Assembly: GCF_042186555.1 (NCBI RefSeq)
Contig: NC_133327.1
Span: 51,224,065-51,288,064 of the forward strand
DNA: 64,000 bases
DNA from: Aquarana catesbeiana
Taxonomy: Eukaryota; Chordata; Amphibia; Anura; Ranidae
Reading direction: 5' to 3'
The notes under the pieces are model-generated. The model worked only from the letters and a program-made list of their open reading frames with translations, did no database searches and was not told where the DNA came from. Of the stretch, positions 23,126-33,269 are shown one piece after another (positions within the stretch are counted from its first letter, which is position 1; every line of letters starts with the position of its first letter). Made by a program: the position numbers and the translations under genes.

Positions 23126-23966
23126 TTTATGGCCTTCAAAACTGTGATAGATAGTGAGGAGTGAAATCAAAAATTTACGCCCTTAGAAATCTTGAAGGCG
23201 GTGATTGGATTTCGGGGCCCCGTACGCGGCTAGGATCCCAAAAAGTCCCACACATGTGGTATCCCCGTACTCAGGAGAAGCAGCTGAATGCATTTTGGGG
23301 TGCAATTCCACATAGGCCCATGGCCTGTGTGAGCAATATATCATTTAGTGACAACTTTTTGTAAATATTTTTTTTTTTTTTTTTGTCATTATTCAATCAC
23401 TTGGGACAAAAAAAATGAATATTCAATGGGTTCAACATGCCTCTCAGCAATTTCCTTGAGGTGTCTACTTTCCAAAATGGGGTCATTTGGGGGGGTTTTG
23501 TACTGCCCTGCCATTTTAGCACCTCAAGAAATGACATAGGCAGTCATAAACTAAAAGCTGTGTAAATTCCAGAAAATTTACCCTAGTTTGTAGACGCTAT
23601 AACTTTTGCGCAAACCAATAAATATACGCTTATTGACATTTTTACCAAAGACATGTGGCCGAATACATTTTGGCCTAAATGTATGACTAAAATTGAGTTT
23701 ATTGGATTTTTTTTATAACAAAAAGTAGAAAATATCATTTTTTTTCAAGATTTTCGGTCTTTTTCCGTTTATAGCGCAAAAAATAAAAACAGCAGAGGTG
23801 ATCAAATACCATCAAAAGAAAGCTCTATTTGTGGGAAGAAAAGGACACAAATTTTGTTTGGGTACAGCATTGCATGACCGCGCAATTAGCAGTTAAAGCG
23901 ACGCAGTGCCAAATTGGAAAAAGACCTCTGGTCCTTAGGCAGCATAATGGTCCGGGGCTGAAGTGG

Positions 23967-24581
23967 CTAATAGAGAGTCTTTCCCTGAGTCTGGAGTCAA
24001 TGAGGGTGGCAAACGTGATCAACTTCTCCAGCTCAGTGGGTAGATCTCGGGCTGCTATCTCATCCTTGATGGTATCCGAGAGACCATGAGAAAAAGCAGC
24101 CACGAGGGCCTCATTATTCCAAGCAAACTCTGCTGCCAGAGTGCGGAATTCAATGGCGTAATCGGCAACAGTTCTCGTACTCTGATGGACATGAGGCACT
24201 TGGCAGCAGAGCCGCAGCGTGCGAAAACATCAAATATCCTTTTAAAAGAAGCCGCAAACTCTGGGTAACTCAAGACAACAGGTTTGTGCGTCTCCCATAG
24301 AGGGATTGCTCAGGCCAAGGCTCTCTCACAAACCTCAACCTGGTTGAGAAATGCTCTGCATTGAACTGGATCACCCCCAAATTGCTGGAACCAGACATAC
24401 CTCTTAGAGAGGTAATACTCGAGTTGGGTGCCTGCACAGACTGGAACAGCAGCAGGGACGGCCTGCAACACAGGTACAGTGGGAGATTCCAGGTGAGCCA
24501 TGCGACTCAGGAGCGTTTATAAAACTATGGCAAACTGATCCATGTGGTGATCCTGCTTATCCAATCGGTAGCCCATGTATT
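23967..24581 (-). pseudogene. Gypsy gag, N-terminal part
   Basis: Homologous pieces are 24501-24310, 24273-24055 and 24199-23967 in two frames. They show the retrotransposon gag domain (FQQFGGDPVQCRAFLNQVEV; YAIEFRTLAAEFAWNNEALV; AAFSHGLSDTIKDEIAARD). Short indels and a stop just before the first ATG piece break it. The homology runs straight up to the TTAA-derived junction at 23967 and resumes at 18167, which proves the intervening DNA is a later insertion. Confidence 0.8.
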
Positions 24582-24846
24582 GTCAGGGTTGCCAACAGTC
24601 ACATTTGTTTAGAGGACCATATTGTTTTAATTCAGTTCCCTGTAGGTCTGTTTGATTTTTTTACACCTACCTATTCCTATTTCTATTCCTATTTACTATT
24701 TCTATATCTATTTCCTATACCTATTTCCTATTTCTATTCCAAGTATACGGAAGTCTACTAAGCAAAACGCACACCATTGTCGTCACCTCAATGCTTCTAA
24801 TTCTGTGCTTTCTGCTTTCTTTAATTCATTAACTTATTGCTGAACA

Positions 24847-24991
24847 TGGATTTGAACAGGACGCTTATTACCAAGGCTGTTTTTTTAGGACCCTCTACCA
24901 ATCAAAAATTGCTTTTTATTCTGTTTTTAATAATCTATTTGGTATTTTTTTATTGAAAATGTTCTTATCATATGTCTGATAATCTTCTATC
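24847..24991 (+). pseudogene. OR pseudogene, 5' part
   Basis: An ATG at 24847 opens MDLNRTLITKAVFLGPSTNQ, the N-terminus of an OR of the local subfamily, followed by a TM1-like hydrophobic run and a stop (TGA near 24955) before the GN-like motif. It continues at 27973 after the hAT insertion. The 265 bp before it (24582-24846) hold nothing recognisable. Confidence 0.75.
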
Positions 24992-24999
24992 ATCATCAG

Positions 25000-27964
25000 T
25001 AGGGATGAGCTTCGAGTTCGAGTCGAACTCATGTTCGACTCGAACATTGGCTGTTCGCAAGTTCACCGAACAGCGAACAATTTGGGGTGTTCGCGGCAAA
25101 TTCGAATGCCGCGGAACACCCTTTAAAAGTCTATGGGAGAAATCAAAAGTGCTAATTTTAAAGGCTAATATGCAAGTTATTGTCATAAAAAGTGTTTGGG
25201 GACCTGGGTCCTGCCCCAGGGGACATGGATCAATGCAAAAAAAAGTTTTAAAAACGGCCGTTTTTTCAGGAGCAGTGATTTTAATAATGCTTAAAGTCAA
25301 TCAATAAAAGTGTAATATCCCTTTAAATTTCGTACCTGGGGGGTGTCTATAGTGTGCCTGTAAAGGGGCGCATGTTTCCTGTGTTTAGAACAGTCTGACA
25401 GCAAAATGACATTTTGAAGGAAAAAACTCATTTAAAACTACCCGCGGCTATTGCATTGCCGACAATACACATAGAAGTTCATTGATAAAAACGGCATGGG
25501 AATTCCCCAAAGGGGAACCCCGAACCAAAATTAAAAAAAAAAAATGACGTGGGAGTCCCCCTAAATTCCATACCAGGCCCTTCAGGTCTGGTATGGATAT
25601 TAAGGGGAACCCCGGCCAAAATTAAAAAAAAAAAATGACGTGGGGTTCCCCCTAAATTCCATACCAGACCCTTCAGGTCTGGTATGGATTTTAAGGGGAA
25701 CCCCGCGCCAAAAAAAAAAAAAAAAACGGCGTGGGGTCCCCCCAAAAATCCATACCAGACCCTTATCCGAGCACGCAACCTGGCAGGCCGCAGGAAAAGA
25801 GGGGGGGACGAGAGTGTGGCCCCCCCTCCCTCCTGAACCGTACCAGGCCACATGCCCTCAACATTGGGAGGGTGCTTTGGGGTAGCCCCCCAAAACACCT
25901 TGTCCCCATGTTGATGAGGACAAGGGCCTCATCCCCACAACCCTGGCCGGTGGTTGTGGGGGTCTGCGGGCGGGGGGCTTATCGGAATCTGGAAGCCCCC
26001 TTTAACAAGGTGACCCCCAGATCCCGGCCCCCCCCTGTGTGAAATGGTAAGGGGGTACATAAGTACCCCTACCATTTCACGAAAAAAGTGTCAAAAATGT
26101 TAAAAATGACAAGAGACAGTTTTTGACAATTCCTTTATTTAAATGCTTCTTCTTTCTTCTATCTTCCTTCATCTTCTGGTTCTTCTGGCTCTTCTGGTTC
26201 TTCCTCCGGCGTTCTCGTCCAGCATCTCCTCCGCGGCGTCTTCTATCTTCTTCTCCTCGGGCCGCTCCGCACCCATGGCATGGGGGGGAGGCTCCTGCTC
26301 TTCTCTTCTTCTTTTCTTCTCTTCTTCATTTTCTTCTCTGGGCCGCTCCGCAATCCATGCTGGCATGGAGGGAGGCTCCCGCTGTGTGACGGCGCTCCTC
26401 GTCTGACAGTTCTTAAATAACGGGGACGGGGCCACTCGGTGACCCCGCCCCCCCTCTGACACACGGTGACTTGACGGGACTTCCCTGTGGCATTCCCCGT
26501 GACGTCACAGGGAAGTCCCGTCAAGTCACCGTGCGTCAGAGGGGGGCGGGGTCACCGAGTGGCCCCGCCCCCCGTTATTTAAGAACTGTCAGACGAGGAG
26601 CGCCGTCACACAGCGGGAGCCTCCCTCCATGCCAGCATGGATTGCGGAGCGGCCCGGAGAAGAAAATGAAGAAGAGAAGAAGAGAAGAAAAGAAGAAGAG
26701 AAGAGCGGGAGCCTCCCCCCCATGCCATGGGTGCGGAGCGGCCCGAGGAGAAGAAGATAGAAGACGCCGCGGAGGAGATGCTGGACGAGAACGCCGGAGG
26801 AAGAACCAGAAGAGCCAGAAGAACCAGAAGATGAAGGAAGATAGAAGAAAGAAGAAGCATTTAAATAAAGGAATTGTCAAAAACTGTCTCTTGTCATTTT
26901 TAACATTTTTGACACTTTTTTCGTGAAATGGTAGGTACCCCCTTACCATTTCACACAGGGGGGGGCGGGATCTGGGGGTCACCTTGTTAAAGGGGGCTTC
27001 CAGATTCTGATAAGCCCCCCGCCCGCAGACCCCCACAACCACCGGCCAGGGTTGTGGGGATGAGGCCCTTGTCCTCATCAACATGGGGACAAGGTGTTTT
27101 GGGGGGCTACCCCAAAGCACCCTCCCAATGTTGAGGGCATGTGGCCTGGTACGGTTCAGGAGGGAGGGGGGGCCGCACTCTCGTCCCCCCCTCTTTTCCT
27201 GCGGCCTGCCAGGTTGCGTGCTCGGATAAGGGTCTGGTATGGATTTTTGGGGGGACCCCACGCCGTTTTTTTTTTTTTTTTTTGGCGCGGGGTTCCCCTT
27301 AAAATCCATACCAGACCTGAAGGGTCTGGTATGGAATTTAGGGGGAACCCCACGTCATTTTTTTTTTTAAATTTTGGCCGGGGTTCCCCTTAATATCCAT
27401 ACCAGACCTGAAGGGCCTGGTATGGAATTTAGGGGGACTCCCACGTCATTTTTTTTTTTTAATTTTGGTTCGGGGTTCCCCTTTGGGGAATTCCCATGCC
27501 GTTTTTATCAATGAACTTCTATGTGTATTGTCGGCAATGCAATAGCCGCGGGTAGTTTTAAATGAGTTTTTTCCTTCAAAATGTCATTTTGCTGTCAGAC
27601 TGTTCTAAACACAGGAAACATGCGCCCCTTTACAGGCATACTATAGACACCCCCCAGGTACGAAATTTAAAGGGATATTACACTTTTATTGTTTGACTTT
27701 AAGCATTATTAAAATCACTGCTCCTGAAAAAACGGCCGTTTTTAAAACTTTTTTTTGCATTGATCCATGTCCCCTGGGGCAGGACCCAGGTCCCCAAACA
27801 CTTTTTATGACAATAACTTGCATATAAGCCTTTAAAATTAGCACTTTTGATTATTCATGTTCGTGTCCCATAGACTTTAACGGTGTTCGCATGTTCGAAC
27901 GAACTTTTTTCCTGTTCGCATGTTCTGGTGCGAACCGAACAGGGGGGTGTTCGGCTCATCCCTA
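25000..27964. mobile_element. hAT foldback element, a 3-kb palindrome
   Basis: TAGGGATGAGC at the left end and its complement GCTCATCCCTA at the right are flanked by the 8-bp duplication ATCATCAG (24992-24999, 27965-27972), diagnostic of hAT elements. The two arms (25000-26489, 26506-27964) are inverted copies around a 16-bp centre. The inner 1.3 kb or so are nearly identical; the outer 140 bp differ clearly. Open frames inside are low-complexity shadows (purine/pyrimidine runs) without domains, so I list none. No transposase is present. A part of a related copy lies at 45912-46249 and 53271-53705. Confidence 0.88.
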
Positions 27965-27972
27965 ATCATCAG

Positions 27973-28260
27973 TTATATGCCCCAATGCAAGTTTTCCTCT
28001 CCGTCTTATTGTAATTTCTCAATGGTGGTGCCCTGTCTCCTGGCTGAACTTTTCCCTGTACAAAGATCAACCTCCCTCAGGTCTTGTGTCATCTATCTCT
28101 GCATAGTTCTTCTTTTTTGTGGTACATATTGTGTTCTCCTGGCCTTTATGGCTTATGATTGGAAAGTTGCTATCTGCCACCCTCTTCATTATTTGGTTAT
28201 GATGAGGAAGTTTGTTAGCAACTGACTGCATTTTTGTGGATAACCAGTTCTTGGTGTTCA
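27973..28260 (+). pseudogene. OR pseudogene, 3' part
   Basis: Resumes the receptor after the hAT element. Recognisable are a TM3 region (LLFCGTYCVLLAFMAYDWKV, with W replacing R of the conserved DR), then AICHPLHYLVMMRKF, and a TGA near 28222. It then breaks off about 40 codons later, so TM5-TM7 are missing. A deletion also removed the TM2 region between the two parts. It is clearly nonfunctional. Confidence 0.82.
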
Positions 28261-28261
28261 C

Positions 28262-28620
28262 TTTCCCAATAGACACGCACATGAACTCCGTAGGGATCAA
28301 TATTGAGTTGGCCTACCCTTTGCAGCTTTAACATCTTCAAATCTTTTGGGAGGGCTGTCCACAAGGTTTAGGAGTATGTCTATGGCAGTGGTTCTCAACT
28401 CCAGTCCTCAGGACCCACCAACAGGCCAGATTTTAAGTATTACCTTGGGGGAGATGCAGACTAGAATACTGCAATCACTGAGCAGCAAATGATATCACCT
28501 GTGATGTATTTCAGTTATCTTGCAAACCTGGCCTGTTAGTGGGTCCTGAGGACCGGAGTTGAGAACCACTGGTCTATGGGAATGTTTGAACATTCTTCCA
28601 GAAGTTCTTTTCTTGAAAAC
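28262..28620. mobile_element. Interspersed repeat fragment hosting a hAT MITE
   Basis: The sequence around ATATTGAGTTGGCCTACCC (28303) to CATTCTTCCAGAAG (near 28600) looks like a common vertebrate DNA-transposon fragment from memory of its wording, but I cannot name the family with certainty. It is split by the MITE at 28386-28571. Confidence 0.35.
28386..28571. mobile_element. hAT MITE, 186 bp
   Basis: Long inverted terminal repeats starting CAGTGGTTCTCAACTCCAG, flanked by the exact 8-bp duplication GTCTATGG (28378-28385 and 28572-28579). The length and duplication mark a non-autonomous hAT element. Confidence 0.9.
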
Positions 28621-30220
28621 AAAATCAATCAACTGTGATCTGATCTCCATACCAAATCTAATATGGTCTACCTCTTCTGACCACAAAATAATAAAAAATA
28701 GGATTACTAAACATACAATTGCTATATGGGATATATTCAAAGTAACCAAAAGACTACAATCTCCGCATATACCTCTTGTATCATATATTAGAAATCCACT
28801 TTTCTACCCGGCTCATACATCTCCTAAAACTTTTTAAAAATTAATTTCTGCTGACTTAACACAACTATATGACCTGATAACAACCACTTCACTCAAAACA
28901 TTTCCTGAAATATGTGAAACCCATCAATTTCCAGATTCAGAACTCTTTCGTTATCTACAGATCAAAAAAATTTTTATGCCATTTATACAAGGTAGAGGTA
29001 ATCTATGTGACATAACGCATTTTGAGCGTATTTGTAAAAATGAGCCCCACTCAAAGGGGCTCGTGTCAATGTTGCATAGTCACCTGAATTCTTCGCCTGA
29101 TACAAAAACACCCTCCTATGTGGAAAAATGGGAGAATGATCTTGGTTTTCACATGGACTCATCCAAATGGAATAAAGTCTGGGCCAATACCAAAATATCT
29201 TCTCATAATGTAGTAGCCTTAGAGGTGAACTATAAAGTACTTATGCGTTGGTATCTGGTCCCTGTTAGGATTGCGAAATATGTTCCACAATACTCTACAC
29301 TTTCTTTTTGCGGCTGTGGTGATCCAGGAACGCATTTTCATATCTTTTGGGATTGCCATATAGCAAAAAATTATTGGAAAGAAATATTCCTAATGCTCTC
29401 TAAATTATTCAAGAAAACTATCATCCCAGATCCGACAATTGCGCTTCTAAATTTAAAGGCTACCCAAATCTCCTATACACAATTTAAACTCCTTCTACAA
29501 ATTACCACAGCCACAAAGCAGACCACCGCCAAAGCATGGAAGTCCTCATCAATAATGCTTTCTGAAACTACAAATAGAATACATCTAGCCATGATCCTCT
29601 CGAAAACAGATGCCATATCCAATGATAACATACCTAAATTTGAGAAAATATGGAGTCCTTGGGTGACCCACTTTCTTTCTCCTAATTTTGACATTTCTTT
29701 ACTAAGACCTTGGTAACTATATAACTTTGTTTTGAATAACTGCTAAATAGATACTATGTATATATTGTTACTAAGAAATCCCCGGAAACCTCTACTAATC
29801 CAGACTTTTTTTTTCTTCTTATCTTTACTTTCCTTTTAGTCTTTTCTATCCTGTCTTCTCCTATTTATTTTTACATAACAAAATGGTAGCGAAACATTCA
29901 CTTTTATAATGTTCAATTATAATACAATAATAGTTAGTAAGCTCTAATGTCCTATTATAAGTAACTGAATCTCGTAGTAATTAATATTATTTCTTTATTA
30001 CATATTACTCTAAAAATTAAAAGTTTAACAACTTTTTCATTTATTTGCTCTTGAATATATAATTGTTAAAAGTGATTGTAACACCTTTAATTGCTTGTAA
30101 CTACAAGAAATACTAAGATTTGACATTTAAATTCAACTAATGCTACCATTTAATGTAATCAATATTTTGTTAATTGTACCATTGCTTATATATTCAAAAT
30201 CAATAAACAAATTTGACAAG
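28620..30220 (+). mobile_element. L1-like LINE, 3' part
   Basis: Starts with decayed ORF2 sequence (stops in all frames until 28976), then has an open C-terminal piece (28976-29716) and a 3' UTR of about 500 bp ending near ATCAATAAACAAATTTGAC (30200-30220). The 5' part is missing, as usual for LINE insertions. Confidence 0.75.
28976..29716 (+). pseudogene. L1-like ORF2, C-terminal part
   Basis: Open for 246 codons. It resembles the tail of the intact ORF2 at 36800-37366 (compare KWENDLGFHMDSSKWNKVW with KWEEELGISASDEQWQQAF) and carries the terminal zinc-knuckle-like motif CGCGDPGTHFHIFWDC. The reverse transcriptase catalytic blocks lie outside this fragment. It is a relic without a start. 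Confidence 0.78.
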
Positions 30221-30224
30221 AAAA

Positions 30225-30540
30225 CAATGTGCTGCTTTTATCCTTGGTGGTCAAATTTACAAAGACATCCAGTTAGAAATTTAATCCCTTGTTGATAATT
30301 ATGATTTAGAATGTCTTTTTGTCTTGTACAATAATTTCCCACTGGAGTTCAGGCAATATGAATAAATTCTAGGTAATTGTTTTGTAGATGTAAAGACTGC
30401 AGCAGATTCATGGGATAGCTACTCTTTCTTCCTGGCTCCCAGTTTACTCCTTTGTTTTTGTTTTCTTCTACCAACACTTTCATGAGTTAGAAATTCTAAC
30501 CCCCGGTTGGAGGGGAAGGGAGAGAAAAGAAGAAAAATGG
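30225..30540 (+). other. Non-repeat stretch with possible noncoding exon
   Basis: No coding frame. The segment GTTCAGGCAATATGAATAAA to CTAGGTAATTG (30335-30385) resembles 56955-57000 upstream of the third OR, including a possible splice donor GTAATT. It may be a leftover of the duplicated OR 5' flank or untranslated exon; the likeness is modest. Confidence 0.3.
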
Positions 30541-30990
30541 TAAATATCTGATATGACAAAATTTACATTTAAAACTTATAATGTGAAAGGCCTGAATACC
30601 GTGGTTAAAAGACATAAGGTTCTTAAAGAAGTCCAACATTATTCAGCAAATGTAGTCTTTATACAAGAGACACATATATCGCAGGATTCAAAAGTTAAAT
30701 TATATTCAAGGGAACATCCTACATGGTATTATGGGGATTCAACAATGAAAAGAACAAAGGGGTAGTAATAGGTTTTGCAAAAGATATTCGATCTTTGATA
30801 AAAAAGGATTGGTAGATCCAGAGGGGAGATACCTGTTCCTGAATGGAAAATTATGTGATATGGAATGTACACTGGCAAATGTGTATTATCCTAATAAGAA
30901 CCCAATGGTGTATTTAGGACATGTTTTGGGAAAATGAATGGAATTCAAAGCTGGTAGTGTGATAGTAGCAGGAGACTTTAATTTAATAAG
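30541..30990 (+). pseudogene. L1-like ORF2 endonuclease fragment
   Basis: ATG at 30553 opens 70 codons with TYNVKGLNTVVKRHKVLKEV and VVFIQETHISQDS, the first endonuclease blocks of L1-like ORF2 (compare SINTRGLNHPAKRFSLWKEA and CVQETH in the intact element). Stops follow; homology fades near 30990 after a GDFN-like piece (GDFNLI in another frame near 30971). It is a decayed 5' part of a LINE, distinct in age from the intact one. Confidence 0.7.
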
Positions 30991-31089
30991 GCTTTGATCA
31001 CTCTCTTGAAAACCAATAAAAAAATCTGCAATGATGTTTGGTAAAATCCAGCAGCCACTTACCATCTTGTCTGTCTTGGTAGTCCTACT

Positions 31090-31630
31090 TAACAACAGCA
31101 TGGGAAGTGGTTGTTCTTCCGCTCACCCAGCAAATTAAATTAGAGATACTAACAAAAACTTACAAAGCCACTCGGCCTCCAGCTACACCACTAACCTAGT
31201 CTCAAAATACCAACCTAATTGTTCTCTTCATTCCTCCCAAGACCTGCTCTCTAGCTCCCTTGACACCTCCTCTTATGCTCATCTTCAAGACTTCTCCCGA
31301 GTCTCTCCTATCCTCTGTAGTTTCCTACCCCAATCTATCTGACTATCTCTTACTCTGTGCACTTTTAGACAATCCCTGAAAACCTTTTCTTCAGAGAGAC
31401 CTACCTTGCCCCCACCTAACAACTGTATTTCCACTTTCTCCATCAGCTCATCTCCCACAGTCATGACATTTTATATCTCTTGACCCACCCTCTTAGATTG
31501 TTAGTGCTAACTAGCCAAGCCCTGTGATCCCTTCTGTATTAAATTTTGTAATTGTATTGTTTGCCCATATGTTGTAAATGCGCTATGTAAACTGTTAGCG
31601 CTATACAAATCCGTTATAATAATAATAATT
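31090..31630 (+). mobile_element. LINE 3' fragment, L2-like
   Basis: A C/T-rich decayed coding piece (SLRQSLKTFFFRETYLAPT-like wording near 31370-31420) leads to a tail with GCGCTATACAAATCCGTTAT and (ATA)n at 31592-31628. This tail type is common to L2-like LINEs and their SINEs in frogs (from memory). No full domain is visible. Confidence 0.5.
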
Positions 31631-31927
31631 AGCCTCCATCTTGTGTCTGTCCCTGTGGATTTAACCTCTAATATTTGGTTGGATACATTTGATGGATCAT
31701 GGGAACCCTATTATATGTCTGTGATAGTCCCATCTTTACTCCCCTCTTCATTTTCTTATTTAGGAGGAATTCCTGGTGTTTCTTGTGCTCCCTCTTTCTG
31801 TCCATTGTGGGGTCACCAACAATGTACGGACACAATATTTTTATTCTTGGCTGAGAATCTTCTGTATCCTGTTAGTTGAGAATACCTACCACCCATCTTT
31901 CCCTGATGAAGATTACCTTTGAAATTG
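31631..31927 (+). other. Repeat-like sequence into which the intact L1 inserted
   Basis: No gene is seen. It ends with CTGATGA (31903-31909) ... GAAA (31921-31924), a phrase like the hammerhead-type core discussed for 2785-2816. The matching continuation lies after the L1 (from 37642), so the L1 landed directly in this phrase. Confidence 0.35.
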
Positions 31928-32081
31928 GGGGGGCGTGGCGACCGGACTCCAAGATGGACGCTTAGCCCAGGAGCTCCGCTCGCCCACCGGAGATAATCCG
32001 CCAGCATCAGAGCCCACCAGCACCATCCACGGCTCCAAACACTGCCATCTGAGTGCCAAATCCCCGCGGATCAAGAAAAAG

Positions 32082-33269
32082 ATGCCACGGCACCGAAAAA
32101 CGCCACAGCAGCCGCAGAAGATGACAAGCTATTATGCCTCGCGCGGGCCTCAGCAAAATGGCGGCGGCGCCAGAACTGACAGGCCGGACCAGGGATCCGG
32201 ACGGAACAGCGGAGCGGAGGCATCAGCGGCTTCCTCCTGCCTGACCAACCCTCCCAGCGAACAATCCTCGGGCCCCTCTACCCCCACAACACGCAGCCCG
32301 GCAAAATCGCGGCAGCGGAGGGACTCACCAGTCAGATCACAGGCCGATCCGGCCATGGAGGTAAGCGGGCCTTCCAGCACTACAGGCCAGAGCGTTAAGG
32401 GCCGGGATCCTATCACAGATTTCCCCACAGCAGATAGGCCAGTGTCAGATACATTAATGAAAGATATGCTGCTGTCCCTGCGCTCCTCACTGCAGACAGA
32501 TCTGATGAGAGGAATCACTGAATGCCAGAGGGAAGTGCAGACGCTAGGCCGCAGAGTGAATCAAGTAGAACACAAGATGGAGGAGTACACCTCATCTTAT
32601 AATGTTATGGTAGAAGCGCACTCAGCACAAGGGGAGGACATCTTATGGCTAAAAGATAAAATAGCAGACCTCGAGGACAGATCCAGGAGGAACAACCTCA
32701 AAATGAGGGGGGTTCCAGAATCTGTCCCCCCTTCTCAGCTTATGCAATATGCCCAGGCCTTTTTTTCCACTTTAATACCTGAGGCAACTGTATCAGACCT
32801 TCTAGTGGACAGGATCCACAGGGTACCTAAACCATCGTTCCTCCCAGATGACACACCTAGAGATGTCTTAATGAGAATACACTACTACCACATAAAAGAT
32901 CGTATTCTGCAAGTTTCCCGCAAACAGGAAAATATTCCACAACAGTATGCCGCCATCAGAGTGCTGCCTGACTTGTCTAGACACACTCTGCAACGCCGCA
33001 GAAATTTATTGACCATCACAAAAGCCCTGAGAAACCACAATATCTTGCACAAATGGAAGTACCCTGCTACCCTGTCGATCACTCACAATGGCCAAACCAT
33101 CTCGGTGTCTACCTTAGAAGAGGGACTTAAGGCTTTAAGGAACTGGGGCATAATATCTGACCAACCAGCACAACATGCGCAACCTCAGGGACTGACCCCT
33201 ATACAGAACGAGTGGCAAACCGTCTCATACAAGCGCTCATCCAAGAAAAGCAATGGTGGAAGCTCATAA
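32082..33269 (+). CDS. L1-like ORF1 protein
   Basis: The frame is open from a GTG at 31935, but the first ATG is at 32082, giving 395 residues. The N-terminal 110 residues or so are disordered, rich in S, P, Q and R. A coiled coil follows (about 125-200, LMKDMLLSLRSSLQTDLM onward). The RRM begins at ADLEDRSRRNNLKMRGVPES and includes DRIHRVPKPSFLPDDTPRDV. The C-terminal domain has RVLPDLSRHTLQRRRNLL. This is the layout of L1 ORF1p, a trimeric RNA-binding chaperone that packages LINE RNA in the cytoplasm. It ends 344 bp before ORF2. No stop or frameshift is present. Confidence 0.88.
   Translation: MPRHRKTPQQPQKMTSYYASRGPQQNGGGARTDRPDQGSGRNSGAEASAASSCLTNPPSEQSSGPSTPTTRSPAKSRQRRDSPVRSQADPAMEVSGPSSTTGQSVKGRDPITDFPTADRPVSDTLMKDMLLSLRSSLQTDLMRGITECQREVQTLGRRVNQVEHKMEEYTSSYNVMVEAHSAQGEDILWLKDKIADLEDRSRRNNLKMRGVPESVPPSQLMQYAQAFFSTLIPEATVSDLLVDRIHRVPKPSFLPDDTPRDVLMRIHYYHIKDRILQVSRKQENIPQQYAAIRVLPDLSRHTLQRRRNLLTITKALRNHNILHKWKYPATLSITHNGQTISVSTLEEGLKALRNWGIISDQPAQHAQPQGLTPIQNEWQTVSYKRSSKKSNGGSS

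Larger units (their letters stand above)
18172..23966 (+). mobile_element. Large piggyBac-family element, copy B
   Basis: 5,795 bp inserted into a Gypsy gag at TTAA: left TTAA at 18168-18171, right CTAA (one mutation) at 23967-23970. The ends are short inverted repeats, CCACTTAAGG at the left and CCACTTCAGC read inward at the right. The interior holds three tandem units of about 357 bp (19062-20131), the zinc-finger end of a piggyBac transposase (20342-20529), an A/T-rich block, and a large inverted repeat followed by direct repeats (22085-23500). The catalytic part of the transposase is absent, so it is non-autonomous. Its right 150 bp match the starts of the elements at 53737 and 60186. Confidence 0.82.
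14605..24581 (-). mobile_element. Ty3/Gypsy chromodomain LTR retrotransposon (degenerate, interrupted)
   Basis: A minus-strand element in the order gag (24581-23967, then 18167-17813), protease/RT (about 17812-16701), RNase H and integrase (16762-14874), then the 3' LTR (14862-14605). A chromodomain at the integrase C-terminus places it among chromoviruses. Gag is split by the piggyBac-family element 18172-23966, inserted at TTAA. No 5' LTR was found beyond 24581, so the 5' end is truncated or rearranged. Many stops and frameshifts mean the copy is dead. Confidence 0.85.

Noticed and set aside
22666..23450. Regularly spaced repeats that might suggest a CRISPR-like array
   Set aside because: Units are about 385 bp, continuous and without short repeat-spacer structure; the genome is animal. 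They are transposon-internal repeats.
24582..24846. Search for the missing Gypsy 5' LTR
   Set aside because: No stretch here matches 14605-14862; the phrase TTGTCAGGGTTGCC near 24580 is in the wrong strand and too short.
25479..26926. Open frames of up to 151 codons in the hAT foldback (for example 25479-25898 and 26471-26926)
   Set aside because: They are low-complexity readings of G/C- and A/G-rich palindrome arms, occur mirrored on both strands, and show no domain.
26575..27309. 244-codon minus-strand frame in the right arm of the foldback
   Set aside because: It is the mirror of the left-arm frame, with long K, P, R and F runs; no family resemblance.
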